From Erysipelotrichaceae bacterium (lineage in GTDB: Bacteria > Bacillota_I > Bacilli_A > Erysipelotrichales > Erysipelotrichaceae): a DNA stretch of 14,674 bases. The position numbers and the translations under genes are program-made. The stretch lies in contig JAFZBT010000180.1 of NCBI GenBank assembly GCA_017561615.1, forward strand, positions 1-14,674, read 5' to 3'. Numbering within the stretch: the stretch's first letter is position 1; each line of letters starts with the position of its first letter. Below the pieces are notes generated by a model. It saw nothing but the letters and a program-made list of their open reading frames with translations. It was not told the origin of the DNA and did no database searches. Below are positions 1-7,403 of the stretch, one piece after another.

Positions 1-926
1 ATGATGATCTTGATGCCGTCCATGTTGGACTCATCAGCCATGTTGGTAACGCCTTCGATCTCCTTGTCTCTGGCCAGGGAAACGATGTTGTTATACATCG
101 CCTTCTTGTTTACGCCGTAGGGAATCTCGGTGATGATGATCTCGTGCTTGCCGCCCGGCAGTTCATTGATCTCCGCTCTGGCGCGGACATAGATGGTTCC
201 CTTGCCGGTTTCGTAGGCTCTCTTGATGCCGCTGCGGCCCAGGATGATGCCGCCGGTCGGGAAGTCCGGTCCCTGCAGGCAGGTGTTCATCAGTTCAATG
301 ACTTCAATTTCGGGGTTGTCGATGACGGCCTTGACGGCGTCAACCGTCTCGCCGATGTTGTGAGGCGGAATGTTGGTGGCCATACCGACCGCGATACCGG
401 TTGAACCGTTGACCAGCAGGTTGGGGATGTGCGCCGGCAGAACGACCGGTTCCTTTTCCTCGCCGTCGTAGTTGTCGATGAAGTCGACGGTTTCCTTCTG
501 AATGTCTCTCAGCATCTCCATAGAGATCTTGGCCATGCGGGCTTCGGTGTATCGCTGGGCAGCGGCACTGTCACCGTCAATGTTGCCGAAGTTTCCGTGT
601 CCCTCTACTAAAGGGTAACGGTATGAGAAAGCCTGGGCCATTCTGACCATGGCTTCGTAGATGGATGAGTCGCCATGGGGGTGATACTTACCCATGACTT
701 CACCGACGATACGGGCACTCTTCTTGAATGGCGTATTGGCATAGTTGCCCAGTTCGTTCATGCCGTACAGGATCCTTCTCTGTACCGGTTTCATGCCATC
801 ACGGGCATCAGGCAGCGCTCTCTGGACAATAACGCTCATGGCGTATTCCAGAAAGGAATCCCTGATCTCTCCGGATATGTTGATGAATTTTACCTTGTCA
901 TAACGGTTGTTATCATATTCTTCCAT
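1..926 (-). CDS. gyrA: DNA gyrase subunit A, N-terminal part (runs off window)
   Basis: Breakage-reunion subunit of DNA gyrase, which with GyrB introduces negative supercoils. The frame is open from the ATG at 926 to the window edge, giving 308 codons without the C-terminal DNA-wrapping domain. The N-terminus reads [14 protein letters not shown]. The winged-helix region has [12 protein letters not shown] at about residues 82-93; the quinolone-determining positions are S87 and E91, a common wild-type-like combination. The catalytic tyrosine is Y126 in [10 protein letters not shown]. The start is set by a near-perfect Shine-Dalgarno, TAGGAGGTGA, 6 nt upstream, which includes the gyrB stop codon; the genes are 13 nt apart and probably translationally coupled. 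Identity is certain; only the C-terminal part is unseen. Confidence 0.98.
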   Translation of the reverse strand, partial: MEEYDNNRYDKVKFINISGEIRDSFLEYAMSVIVQRALPDARDGMKPVQRRILYGMNELGNYANTPFKKSARIVGEVMGKYHPHGDSSIYEAMVRMAQAFSYRYPLVEGHGNFGNIDGDSAAAQRYTEARMAKISMEMLRDIQKETVDFIDNYDGEEKEPVVLPAHIPNLLVNGSTGIAVGMATNIPPHNIGETVDAVKAVIDNPEIEVIELMNTCLQGPDFPTGGIILGRSGIKRAYETGKGTIYVRARAEINELPGGKHEIIITEIPYGVNKKAMYNNIVSLARDKEIEGVTNMADESNMDGIKII

Positions 927-939
927 TAAAATTCACCTC

Positions 940-2871
940 CTAGACAATATCCAGATTACGGACGAACTGCGCGTTCTCCATGATGTAGTTCTTACGCGGT
1001 TCGACTTCGTCGCCCATCAGCATCGAGAAGTACTTGTCAGCCTCGATGGCGTTGTCAATGTTTACCTGAAGCAATGTCCGGTTATTGGGGTTCATGGTTG
1101 TTTCCCAGAGCTGGCTGGGGTCCATTTCACCAAGACCCTTGTATCTCTGCAGAGAGAATCTTTCGCCGAACTCGCTCTTGATTTCTTCCAGCTGATTGTC
1201 GGAATAGGCGTAGCGGATGCTGTTGCCCTTCTGCACGCGGTACAGCGGTGGCTGGGCGACATAGACGTAACCGCCTTCGATGATCTCCCGGAAGAAGCGG
1301 TAGAAAAAGGTCAGCAAAAGAATCCTGATGTGAGCGCCGTCGACGTCAGCATCGGTCATGATGACGATCTTATGGTATCTCAGCTTGCTGATGTCAAAGT
1401 TCTCGCCGATGCCGGTTCCGAAAGCCGTAATCATGCTCTTGATCTCGTTGTTGTCCAGGATCTGATGCAGTCTGGCCTTCTCGACGTTGAGGATCTTTCC
1501 TCTTAACGGCAGGATGGCCTGGTGCTTGGGGTCACGGCAGTCCTTGGCAGAACCGCCGGCGGAGTCGCCCTCAACGATGTAGATCTCGTTGAGTTCCGGA
1601 TCTCTGCCTGAGCAGTCCGTCAGCTTATCCGGCATGCTGGAGAATTCCAGGCCGTTCTTGCTGCGGACAGTCTCTCTGGCTTTCTTGGCCGCGATGCGGG
1701 CCTTGGAAGCGGTAATGCCCTTGTTGACGATGATCTTGGCAATGTCCGGGTTTTCCATAAGGTACCTTTCGAATTGCTCAGAGAAAATCGCGGACATTAT
1801 TCTTCTCACTTCGCTGTTGCCCAGCTTGGTTTTGGTCTGTCCTTCATACTGCGGATCGGGATGTCTGACGGAAATGATGGCGGTGATTCCTTCGCGGACG
1901 TCATCTCCGGTCAGAACGTCTTCGTCCTTCTTCAGCATGTTGTTGGCCTTGGCGTAACTGTTGATGACTCTGGTCAGGGAGTTGCGGAAGCCTTCTTCGT
2001 GAGTTCCGCCTTCAACCGTGTTGACGTTGTTGCAGAAGGAATAGACGTTGGCAGCATAGCCGTCGTTATACTGCAGAGCTACCTCGCACTCAATGTCGCC
2101 TTCACTTCCCTTGATGTGGACAGGCTCCTCAAAGAGAACGGTCCGGTCCTTATTAAGGAAGGTGACATATTCGGAAATGCCGCCCTCATATTCAAAGGTA
2201 ACCGTCTTGGGTTCTTCAACCCGCTCATCGGTCAGTTCAATGACCAGGAAAGGATTCAGAAAAGCCAGTTCCTGAATGCGGTCATGGATGGTGTTATAGT
2301 CATATACCGTCGTTTCATCAAAGATCTTCGGATCCGCCTTGAAACGGACAGTGGTTCCGTGTTCATGCTCGGAACAGGTTCCGACCTCCGTAAGTTTCCG
2401 ATCGACCTTGCCGCCGTTGGCAAAACGGCAGAAGTATTTCTTTCCCTTGATCTTTACTTCGACTTCCAGCCATTCCGAAAGGGCGTTGACAACAGATGCG
2501 CCGACGCCGTGCAGACCGCCGGAAACCTTGTAGGCTCCTCCGCCGAACTTGCCGCCGGCATGCAGAACGGTAAAGATGGTTTCCACGGTGGAAATGCCGG
2601 TCTTTTCATGAATGCCGACCGGCATGCCGCGGCCGTTATCGGTTACTTCAATGACATCGCCCTTAAGTATCTTAACGATGATTCTGTCACAGTAGCCAGC
2701 CAGCGCTTCGTCAATGGCGTTGTCGACAATTTCCCATACCAGGTGATGAAGGCCTTTGGAAGATGTTGTTGCGATGTACATGCCCGGTCTCTTCCGGACA
2801 GCTTCCAGTCCTTCCAGTACCTGAATGTCCTTCGAAGTATAGGAATAGTTATCCCTATTATCCTCAGGCAT
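940..2871 (-). CDS. gyrB: DNA gyrase subunit B
   Basis: ATPase and TOPRIM subunit of DNA gyrase, 643 aa, a normal length for the Gram-positive form. The GHKL ATPase domain shows E47 and N51 in [11 protein letters not shown]78-NGRGMP and the glycine-rich lid [15 protein letters not shown] at about 118-132. The transducer domain carries the QTKTKLGN loop at 345-352. The TOPRIM domain shows [10 protein letters not shown] at 434-443 and DADVDGAH at 507-514, followed by the QRYKGLGEM tail motif near 575-583. After the TOPRIM glutamate motif the sequence reads KDCRDPKH where many Bacillota have KQGRDRKF, a mild departure next to a conserved [12 protein letters not shown] segment. The start codon lies 1 nt after the recF stop with GGAAGTGAG upstream. 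It belongs to a yaaA-recF-gyrB-gyrA unit. Confidence 0.98.
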   Translation of the reverse strand: MPEDNRDNYSYTSKDIQVLEGLEAVRKRPGMYIATTSSKGLHHLVWEIVDNAIDEALAGYCDRIIVKILKGDVIEVTDNGRGMPVGIHEKTGISTVETIFTVLHAGGKFGGGAYKVSGGLHGVGASVVNALSEWLEVEVKIKGKKYFCRFANGGKVDRKLTEVGTCSEHEHGTTVRFKADPKIFDETTVYDYNTIHDRIQELAFLNPFLVIELTDERVEEPKTVTFEYEGGISEYVTFLNKDRTVLFEEPVHIKGSEGDIECEVALQYNDGYAANVYSFCNNVNTVEGGTHEEGFRNSLTRVINSYAKANNMLKKDEDVLTGDDVREGITAIISVRHPDPQYEGQTKTKLGNSEVRRIMSAIFSEQFERYLMENPDIAKIIVNKGITASKARIAAKKARETVRSKNGLEFSSMPDKLTDCSGRDPELNEIYIVEGDSAGGSAKDCRDPKHQAILPLRGKILNVEKARLHQILDNNEIKSMITAFGTGIGENFDISKLRYHKIVIMTDADVDGAHIRILLLTFFYRFFREIIEGGYVYVAQPPLYRVQKGNSIRYAYSDNQLEEIKSEFGERFSLQRYKGLGEMDPSQLWETTMNPNNRTLLQVNIDNAIEADKYFSMLMGDEVEPRKNYIMENAQFVRNLDIV

Positions 2872-2872
2872 T

Positions 2873-3961
2873 CTATCTCACTTCCTTTCCGAAGTTCAGA
2901 ATGTTGGCATCAGATTTCTTGATGGAATAGATTTCCCTCAGGTCCGTTGTCGTGATGATGCTCTGAATGGAATTCGGCAGCAGATTCAGCAGGCAGCTGC
3001 GGTGATTGCTGTCGAGCTCAGAGAAGACATCATCCAGCAGAAGGATCGGGTATTCTCTCTTGACCTGATAGATGATCTGCATGATGGAGAGCTTGATGGC
3101 CAGAATGACCATGCGCTTCTGTCCCTGTGAGCAGAACTTGGCAACGTTCTTGCCGTCAAGATAGAATTCATAATCCTCGCGGTGGATGCCGTTGTTGGTA
3201 GTCTTGAAAGCCAGATCCTTATCCAGAATGTTCTTATATACTTCCTTGATCTGCTTCTTCATTACCTTTTCATCCTTCTTTTCCTTGATCATTGAACGGT
3301 AAACCATCATCAGCTGATGGGAATCGTCGCCGTTGATCTGATTATAGAAGTAGGTAAGATAGGCATTCATGGAGTTGATGAACTGATTTCTTTCCCTGAT
3401 GATGTCGATCTGCGGTTCATACAGCATTTCCGTATAGGTTTCCAGCAGAACCTTGTCATCGCCGGTCTTCAGGAAGGCGTTGCGCTGCTTGAGTGACTTG
3501 AGATACTGAGAAAGATTGTACATGTACTTCGGAGACAGTTTTCCCATTTCCATGTCGATCAGCTTTCTTCTTTCCTTCGGTGAAGCATCAAAGAGATTCA
3601 TGTCGCTCGGAGAGAACAGAACCGCATTAATACGGCCGACGAATTCGGAATTCTTCTTGACGACCGCATTGTTGATCAGAAGAGTCTTGCCGTTCTTATG
3701 GAGAATGATATCCAGGCGGTCTCTTCCATCCTTGGTATTGACGGTTCCTTCAACAGCCGCAAATTCTTCATTGAAGGTGATCATTTCCTTTTCATCATCA
3801 TTGCGGTGGCTTCTGGTCGTTGACAGAAGATAAATGGATTCCAGCAGGTTGGTCTTGCCGACACCGTTGGGTCCCAGCAGAATGTTCATGCCTGGAGTGA
3901 AATTGATTGACTGATTTCTGTAATTGCGGAAATTCTTTAACTTTACATTGTCTATATACAT
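2873..3961 (-). CDS. recF: DNA replication and repair protein RecF
   Basis: SMC-like ATPase that, with RecO and RecR, loads RecA at single-strand gaps; 362 aa, normal for the family. The opening [14 protein letters not shown] is the typical RecF strand-helix start. Walker A is GPNGVGKT at residues 30-37, the ABC signature is [10 protein letters not shown] at about 277-286, and Walker B plus D-loop is [12 protein letters not shown] at about 306-317. The ATG overlaps the end of the S4-domain gene by 10 bp, and GAGG sits 7 nt upstream of it, so translation of the two genes is probably coupled. The stop codon is separated by 1 nt from the gyrB start. Confidence 0.97.
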   Translation of the reverse strand: MYIDNVKLKNFRNYRNQSINFTPGMNILLGPNGVGKTNLLESIYLLSTTRSHRNDDEKEMITFNEEFAAVEGTVNTKDGRDRLDIILHKNGKTLLINNAVVKKNSEFVGRINAVLFSPSDMNLFDASPKERRKLIDMEMGKLSPKYMYNLSQYLKSLKQRNAFLKTGDDKVLLETYTEMLYEPQIDIIRERNQFINSMNAYLTYFYNQINGDDSHQLMMVYRSMIKEKKDEKVMKKQIKEVYKNILDKDLAFKTTNNGIHREDYEFYLDGKNVAKFCSQGQKRMVILAIKLSIMQIIYQVKREYPILLLDDVFSELDSNHRSCLLNLLPNSIQSIITTTDLREIYSIKKSDANILNFGKEVR

Positions 3962-4164
3962 GCTCTTACCTCATATTTCTTTCCATTTATTTCTACAACA
4001 TCGCCGGGATAGATCTTCTTTCCCCTGCGGTTTTCCTTTTCACCGTTCAGTTTTATGTCATATCTCTTTACCGCAATCTTGGCTTCTCCGCCGGTAGAAA
4101 TCCAGCCGGTAAGCTTCATAAGCTGCTGTAATTCGATATACTCTGTCGTAATGTCGATTACCAT
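3952..4164 (-). CDS. yaaA: S4-domain RNA-binding protein YaaA (70 aa)
   Basis: Small S4-like RNA-binding protein found between dnaN and recF in many Bacillota; family members have been linked to ribosome assembly or recF-region function, but the role is not settled. The 70-aa product carries the family pattern: LMKLTGWISTGGEAKIAV (helix pair), then IKLNGEKENRRGKKIYPGD and a closing EVRA strand. The start is placed at the ATG at 4164, not at the longer open frame reaching into dnaN, because GGAGAG lies 9 nt upstream, the protein then has the family length, and a promoter-like extended -10 sits just upstream. Its TAG stop overlaps the recF start by 10 bp. Confidence 0.93.
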   Translation of the reverse strand: MVIDITTEYIELQQLMKLTGWISTGGEAKIAVKRYDIKLNGEKENRRGKKIYPGDVVEINGKKYEVRACI

Positions 4165-4191
4165 AAGCGCATACTCTCCAATTCTAATATC

Positions 4192-4200
4192 AGTATAGCA
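4192..4200 (-). promoter_or_regulatory. Extended -10 promoter for yaaA-recF-gyrB-gyrA
   Basis: Read on the minus strand the site is TGCTATACT, an extended -10 (TGn plus TATACT) ending 27 nt before the yaaA ATG, with GGAGAG in between. No convincing -35 box is visible at 16-18 nt, which is common when the TG extension is present. It lies downstream of the dnaN terminator, so it would supply transcription of the recF-gyrase genes independently of dnaA-dnaN. Confidence 0.6.
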
Positions 4201-4320
4201 TAAAAAAGCCGTATTTCCTCTTTTAATTGGCTTACAGTCTATTTTTTCATTTTTCTGTATAAAACATCCTTTTTTGTCTTTTGTCGCTGAGAAGGCAAAT
4301 AAAAGCCCTTTTTCGACCAT

Positions 4321-4347
4321 AAAGAAAAAAAGATGACTTTCGTCATC
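4321..4347 (-). terminator. Rho-independent terminator after dnaN
   Basis: On the minus strand a perfect 6-bp stem GATGAC/GTCATC closes a GAAA tetraloop and is followed by TTTTTTTCTTT. It begins 8 nt after the dnaN TGA stop. It should end most dnaA-dnaN transcripts before the S4-domain gene. The stem is short, but the tetraloop and long U tract make it a good intrinsic terminator. Confidence 0.8.
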
Positions 4348-4354
4348 CTTTCTT

Positions 4355-5470
4355 TCAGGAGTAGGTCTTGATCGGCAGAACCAGCTGCAGAATATCATCG
4401 TCATCCATTGATTTGATGATGAACGGCTTCATGTTCCCGCTGAAGGAAATCTTTACCTTAAGAGCATTCAGAGCCCTGATGGCATCATATACGTAATTGC
4501 CCTTGAAGGAAATGGTCAGCGGTTCACCGACATAGGAAATCGGAACGATTCTCTCTGCAGACATCAGTTCATTGGTTCTGGATGTCACATTGATTTCATT
4601 CTCATTGAGTTCCATCTTGATGATGCATACGCCTTCGTTCTTTATGAAGCTGGCTCTGTCAAGAGCATTGAGAATGTCTCTGGCATCAACTACCAGTTCA
4701 TGGGCGAACTCTGCCGGAATGAGCCGGCTGGTTTCCGGATAAAGACCATCGATCAGTCTGGTCTGGATCATCACTTCTTCAGCGATGAACAGAGCCTTCT
4801 TGTCATTAAGAGCTATCCTGACATTTTCATCATCGCCGATGATCTTGGCAATGTCATTCATGCTCTTGGTCGGAATCGTAACGTTGAACTTATGGAAGGT
4901 ATCGAGAACGATCTTCTTCTGAGCCAGGCGGTAGGAATCAGTAGCAACGCATGTCATGTTATTGCCTTCGCAGTTCAGATTCAGTCCGGTAAGAACCGGT
5001 CTGGTTTCCTTGTCACTTGCCGCAAAGCAGGTCTGATATACCAGATTCTTCAGCGTGCCGGAATTGATGATAAAGGAATCTTCAGGCTCAGAGAAATCAA
5101 TCAGAGGATAGGTGTCTGATCTGATGCCGTTGGTTTCAAAATTAACGGAAATGCCTCTGATGCTGGTATAGGTTCCGTCAACGACTTCAACTTCCACGGA
5201 TTCGCTGTCAATCTTTCTGATCATGTCGGCAAGATAGCGTCCGTCAAGAAGAATGCTGCCATCCCTGATGATCTGTAATCCGTTTTCCTCATCAGCGAAA
5301 ATGGTAGCTTCAATGGAAATGTCCGAATCAGAAGCCGTCAGCTGAAGAACATTGTCTCTGGTTGCCAGCTTGATGTTATGAAGAACAGGCAACGGAGAGG
5401 TCAGGCTTACAGCCCGGGAAACGATGTTGATCTTATCAAGGAATTCCTTTTTGCTGATTTTAAAGTACAT
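4355..5470 (-). CDS. dnaN: DNA polymerase III beta subunit (sliding clamp)
   Basis: Ring-shaped processivity clamp that tethers the replicative polymerase and binds many repair proteins; 371 aa, near the family length. Recognisable parts are the N-terminal MYFKISKKEFLDKINIVSRA, the domain 1 segment LPVLHNIKL at about 27-35, the domain 2 segment ETRPVLTGLNLN with ATDSYRLA near 176-183, and the C-terminal VLPIKTY motif that contributes to the protein-binding pocket. The ATG at 5470 is preceded by AAGGAGG at good spacing. It is the second gene after dnaA, separated from it by a 141-bp interval with origin features, and it ends at an intrinsic terminator. Confidence 0.97.
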   Translation of the reverse strand: MYFKISKKEFLDKINIVSRAVSLTSPLPVLHNIKLATRDNVLQLTASDSDISIEATIFADEENGLQIIRDGSILLDGRYLADMIRKIDSESVEVEVVDGTYTSIRGISVNFETNGIRSDTYPLIDFSEPEDSFIINSGTLKNLVYQTCFAASDKETRPVLTGLNLNCEGNNMTCVATDSYRLAQKKIVLDTFHKFNVTIPTKSMNDIAKIIGDDENVRIALNDKKALFIAEEVMIQTRLIDGLYPETSRLIPAEFAHELVVDARDILNALDRASFIKNEGVCIIKMELNENEINVTSRTNELMSAERIVPISYVGEPLTISFKGNYVYDAIRALNALKVKISFSGNMKPFIIKSMDDDDILQLVLPIKTYS

Positions 5471-5611
5471 GCGCGCCTCCTTATTTATTTTTCTTTCTTG
5501 AATATTATTATCATTATTATGCGCGGGGATATGGGGAAAAACTCAAAATCTCTTTCTATGACAATATTTTATCAAATTTGTTTTCTGTTGTTAAATGTGG
5601 AAAGCAAGGGA
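5471..5611. other. oriC part 2: dnaA-dnaN interval with unwinding-element-like sequence
   Basis: This 141-bp AT-rich interval holds no gene. On the minus strand, from the dnaA end, it carries a box-like CTTTCCACA (5605-5597), an AT-rich stretch (5595-5541), a box TTTTCCCCA (5540-5532), a GC-rich link TATCCCCGCGC (5531-5521), then TAA TAA TGA TAA TAA (5519-5505) and the dnaN ribosome-binding site. The order box, GC-rich link, TAR-like triplets resembles the basal unwinding element described at B. subtilis oriC (DnaA boxes plus DnaA-trios). A weak promoter for dnaN could be TTTAAC-18 nt-TAAAAT (5595-5566). Location and motif order are seen; unwinding activity is inferred. Confidence 0.6.
5532..5540 (-). 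promoter_or_regulatory. DnaA-box-like 9-mer TTTTCCCCA
   Basis: Same 9-mer as repeated upstream of dnaA, two changes from TTATCCACA (positions 3 and 7). It points towards the GC-rich link and triplet repeats that precede dnaN, the orientation expected for a box that nucleates DnaA on the trios. Confidence 0.55.
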
Positions 5612-6970
5612 TTACTGGAGTTTTGATTCGATTTCCGCTATGGCTCTGGCATAGGATTCATTGGTCTTCAGATTATTCTCAATCTTCTCAAAAGCAGAAG
5701 ATACCGTGGAATGATCGCGGTTGCCGAATTCCTTGCCGATCTGCAGATATGACAGGTCAAGATGCTTGCGGCACAGATACATGGAAATGTGACGGGCATT
5801 GGCAATGTTCTTGGTACGCGACTTTGATCTGAGCTGTTTTTCCGTAAGTCCGTAGTAATCGGCAACAGTCCGGATGATGTCCTTTACTTCCAATACGTCT
5901 TTTTTACTGTCATTCAGATTCTTGTTGTCACGGAAGGCTTCCATGGCCATGTTCAGGTCAATGACATCAGAACTTGAGAAGTTGATTGAATAGAAGAGAA
6001 GACGGTTGAGTGCGCCTTCCAGGTTACGGACATCAGAAGAGAAATTCTTGGCAATGTAGGAAAGGACTTCCGGGCGGATTTCGATGGTGGATTCCTGATC
6101 CTTCAACATGGACTGCCTTATCTTCTGTTCCAGGATCTTATAGGCCGTCTGTTCCTCCAGGGACTGGATGGTTACGGAAAGACCCTGCGTAAAACGCGTC
6201 TTAAGACGTTCCTCTATGTCCTTTATCTCATGAGGAGGACGGTCAGAAGTCAGAACGATCTGCTTGTGATTATTATAAAGTTCATTGTAGATTTCGAAGA
6301 AGACATCATTGGTCTTCGGTTTGTTGGAAAGATTCTGAATGTCGTCAAACAGCAGAACATCCAGCGAGTTAAGCTGGTTCTTGTATTCATCGATTCGCTG
6401 TTCCCGGATAGATGTCGTCACTTCCTTAACCAGATCGGTTGAGGAAATATATAATAATTTCTTGTCCTGATCGTTTTCCTTGATGTAGTTGCCGATGGCG
6501 GAAAGCAGATGCGTCTTTCCCAGACCGGAAGAACCGTAAATGACCAGAGGATTGAAATAACTAACACCCGGATTTCTGGCAACGGAAAAAGCCGCAGTTT
6601 TAGCCTCAATGTTGCAGGGACCCTCGACGAAGTTATCAAAGGTAAGACCTTCGATGACGTTGTCGTTCAATGCCTTCTCAATCTCCGCTTCGATGGAAAC
6701 CTTCTGGTATTCATCATTGGTCTGAACGATAACGGAAACCGGCTTCTTCAGCAGATTCTGAAAGCAGGAATCAATGACGTTCAGATTCTCCTTGTTGTTC
6801 AGAATCAGACGGTTGAACATGTAGGGCGTGGTAATTACAGCCCTGTTATCGTCAAGTTCAACAAGTTCGGTGTTTTCGAGATAACTGGCAAGGGATTCTC
6901 TTTTATTTTCAACAAGACTCTCATTGATTTTTTCCAATACTTGTTCCCAAATAAAACTCAATCCAGACAT
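5612..6970 (-). CDS. dnaA: Chromosomal replication initiator DnaA
   Basis: AAA+ initiator that binds DnaA boxes and melts oriC; 452 aa from the chosen start. Domain I is MSGLSFIWEQVLEKI and following, with a short linker near 85-105. In domain III, Walker A is GSSGLGKT at 146-153, Walker B is LLFDD at 206-210, the RFTQGLSV element is at 259-266, and the sensor 2 region is DVRNLEGALNRL at 313-324. Domain IV has the helix-turn-helix signature IGKEFGNRDHSTVSSAFEKIE at about 411-431. In its basic part the usual PRQ is ARH (392-394). A GTG three codons upstream (6979) is open, but the ATG at 6970 fits the family N-terminus and has AAAGAG 8 nt upstream. Boxes lie on both sides of the gene, consistent with autoregulation. 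Confidence 0.97.
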   Translation of the reverse strand: MSGLSFIWEQVLEKINESLVENKRESLASYLENTELVELDDNRAVITTPYMFNRLILNNKENLNVIDSCFQNLLKKPVSVIVQTNDEYQKVSIEAEIEKALNDNVIEGLTFDNFVEGPCNIEAKTAAFSVARNPGVSYFNPLVIYGSSGLGKTHLLSAIGNYIKENDQDKKLLYISSTDLVKEVTTSIREQRIDEYKNQLNSLDVLLFDDIQNLSNKPKTNDVFFEIYNELYNNHKQIVLTSDRPPHEIKDIEERLKTRFTQGLSVTIQSLEEQTAYKILEQKIRQSMLKDQESTIEIRPEVLSYIAKNFSSDVRNLEGALNRLLFYSINFSSSDVIDLNMAMEAFRDNKNLNDSKKDVLEVKDIIRTVADYYGLTEKQLRSKSRTKNIANARHISMYLCRKHLDLSYLQIGKEFGNRDHSTVSSAFEKIENNLKTNESYARAIAEIESKLQ

Positions 6971-7009
6971 AAAAATCACTCTTTCGTAAGATAATGATAA
7001 TCTCCGTCC

Positions 7010-7018
7010 TGGGGAAAA
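7010..7018 (-). promoter_or_regulatory. dnaA: DnaA-box-like 9-mer in the dnaA leader/promoter region
   Basis: TTTTCCCCA on the minus strand, 39 nt upstream of the dnaA ATG and isolated from the main cluster by about 80 bp of AT-rich DNA. The position would allow DnaA to repress its own transcription. This is inferred from placement alone. Confidence 0.45.
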
Positions 7019-7107
7019 TCTATATGAAAATTTGTTTCAAAAAGTTATTAACAGCGCCTTGATTTACGAAAGCATTATATATAAACACAAAATGAAGTTT
7101 TCCCCCG

Positions 7108-7116
7108 TTTTCCACA
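7108..7116 (+). promoter_or_regulatory. DnaA-box-like 9-mer TTTTCCACA
   Basis: One change from the canonical TTATCCACA. It is directly preceded by TTTTCCCCC (7098-7106), one change from the local TTTTCCCCA, in the same orientation and 10 bp apart start to start. Confidence 0.6.
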
Positions 7117-7137
7117 AAATTCATGGGGGAAAAAAGA

Positions 7138-7186
7138 TGGGGAAAACTTCTTTTCCCAATGGGGAAAATGGGGAAAACGGGGAAAA
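7138..7186 (-). repeat. Tandem DnaA-box-like cluster (TGGGGAAAA units)
   Basis: TGGGGAAAA occurs at 7138-7146, 7160-7168 and 7169-7177, followed by CGGGGAAAA at 7178-7186. The last three units abut with an exact 9-bp period. An opposed near-match TTTTCCCAA lies at 7151-7159, directly adjoining the run. Read on the minus strand the units are TTTTCCCCA. This is the densest part of the origin and a likely DnaA-loading array. Confidence 0.65.
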
Positions 7187-7206
7187 ACAGCAGGCATTCA
7201 CAGCAG

Positions 7207-7215
7207 TTTTCCCCA
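7207..7215 (+). promoter_or_regulatory. DnaA-box-like 9-mer TTTTCCCCA, inverted to the cluster
   Basis: Exact match to the local 9-mer, in the opposite orientation to the 7138-7186 array and 20 bp beyond its end, so the two groups face each other. Confidence 0.55.
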
Positions 7216-7281
7216 TAAAACAAACAAAAACAGTGCGGTTATAAAAAGAAAAACGGTGTTTTTCCAAGTTGTACCAGAGAA

Positions 7282-7300
7282 GGGAAAAGCCGCTTTTCCC
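7282..7300. repeat. Perfect 9-bp-arm palindrome in the origin
   Basis: GGGAAAAGC, a single C, then GCTTTTCCC. Both arms contain the GGGAAAA/TTTTCCC core of the local boxes, and the right arm extends into TTTTCCCCC (7294-7302). It could be a dyad binding site or paired low-affinity boxes. No T tract follows, so it is unlikely to be a terminator. Confidence 0.6.
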
Positions 7301-7302
7301 CC

Positions 7303-7343
7303 GGTGGATAATGGAAAAACAGTCGATGCTGATCTGTGGAAAA
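7303..7343 (-). promoter_or_regulatory. Two DnaA-box-like sites next to the right-arm promoter
   Basis: GGTGGATAA at 7303-7311 reads TTATCCACC on the minus strand, the closest match in the window to canonical TTATCCACA (one change). TGTGGAAAA at 7335-7343 reads TTTTCCACA. They lie 33-73 bp upstream of the -10 element of the gene at 7404, so they may serve both the origin and that promoter. Confidence 0.55.
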
Positions 7344-7372
7344 CCGCAGAAAATACCGTGAAATGGCTATTG

Positions 7373-7381
7373 TGCTATAAT
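7373..7381 (+). promoter_or_regulatory. Extended -10 promoter for the glucosaminidase-like gene
   Basis: TGCTATAAT combines a perfect -10 with the TGn extension, 22 nt before the ATG at 7404. No good -35 is visible 16-18 nt upstream. GGAGG at 7392-7396 is the ribosome-binding site, 7 nt from the start codon. Confidence 0.65.
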
Positions 7382-7403
7382 CAGTTATGATGGAGGAATA
7401 GCG

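Larger units (their letters stand above)
6971..7403. other. oriC part 1: DnaA-box-rich region upstream of dnaA
   Basis: This 433-bp interval between divergent genes shows no credible gene. It is dense in GGGGAAAA or its complement: plus orientation at 7011, 7126, 7139, 7161, 7170 and 7179; minus orientation at 7098, 7207 and 7294. Exact TTTTCCMCA-type 9-mers are at 7010, 7108, 7138, 7160, 7169, 7207 and 7335, and a near-canonical TTATCCACC is at 7311-7303. An AT-rich stretch (about 7019-7097) separates the first box from the cluster. The dnaA leader and a promoter for the plus-strand gene at 7404 lie at the ends. All flanking genes diverge from here, as expected at a bidirectional origin. A TATAAT on the minus strand (7079-7074) might serve dnaA, but no -35 was found. 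Confidence 0.85.

Noticed and set aside
1774..2922. 382-codon plus-strand open frame opposite gyrB
   Set aside because: It is a shadow of gyrB; the product has no family pattern and no plausible ribosome-binding site.
3952..4404. 150-codon version of the S4-domain protein
   Set aside because: The extra N-terminus crosses the dnaN terminator and the yaaA promoter, overlaps dnaN, and lacks family similarity; the ATG at 4164 has a good ribosome-binding site.
6971..6979. GTG start for DnaA three codons upstream
   Set aside because: The AAAGAG sequence would be too close to the GTG, and DnaA proteins normally begin close to the WEQ/WEK segment as the ATG form does.
7098..7215. CRISPR-like short repeats
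   Set aside because: The units are only 8-9 bp, in both orientations and without regular unique spacers; DnaA-type sites at an origin explain them.
7032..7244. 70-codon plus-strand open frame in the origin
   Set aside because: Its GENGENGEK stretch is only the translated GGGGAAAA repeats; no ribosome-binding site or family match.
7248..7264. GAAAAAC-GGT-GTTTTTC inverted repeat as a terminator
   Set aside because: The stem is almost all A-T, no gene ends nearby, and only a short T run is present; it probably reflects the A/T-run composition of the origin.
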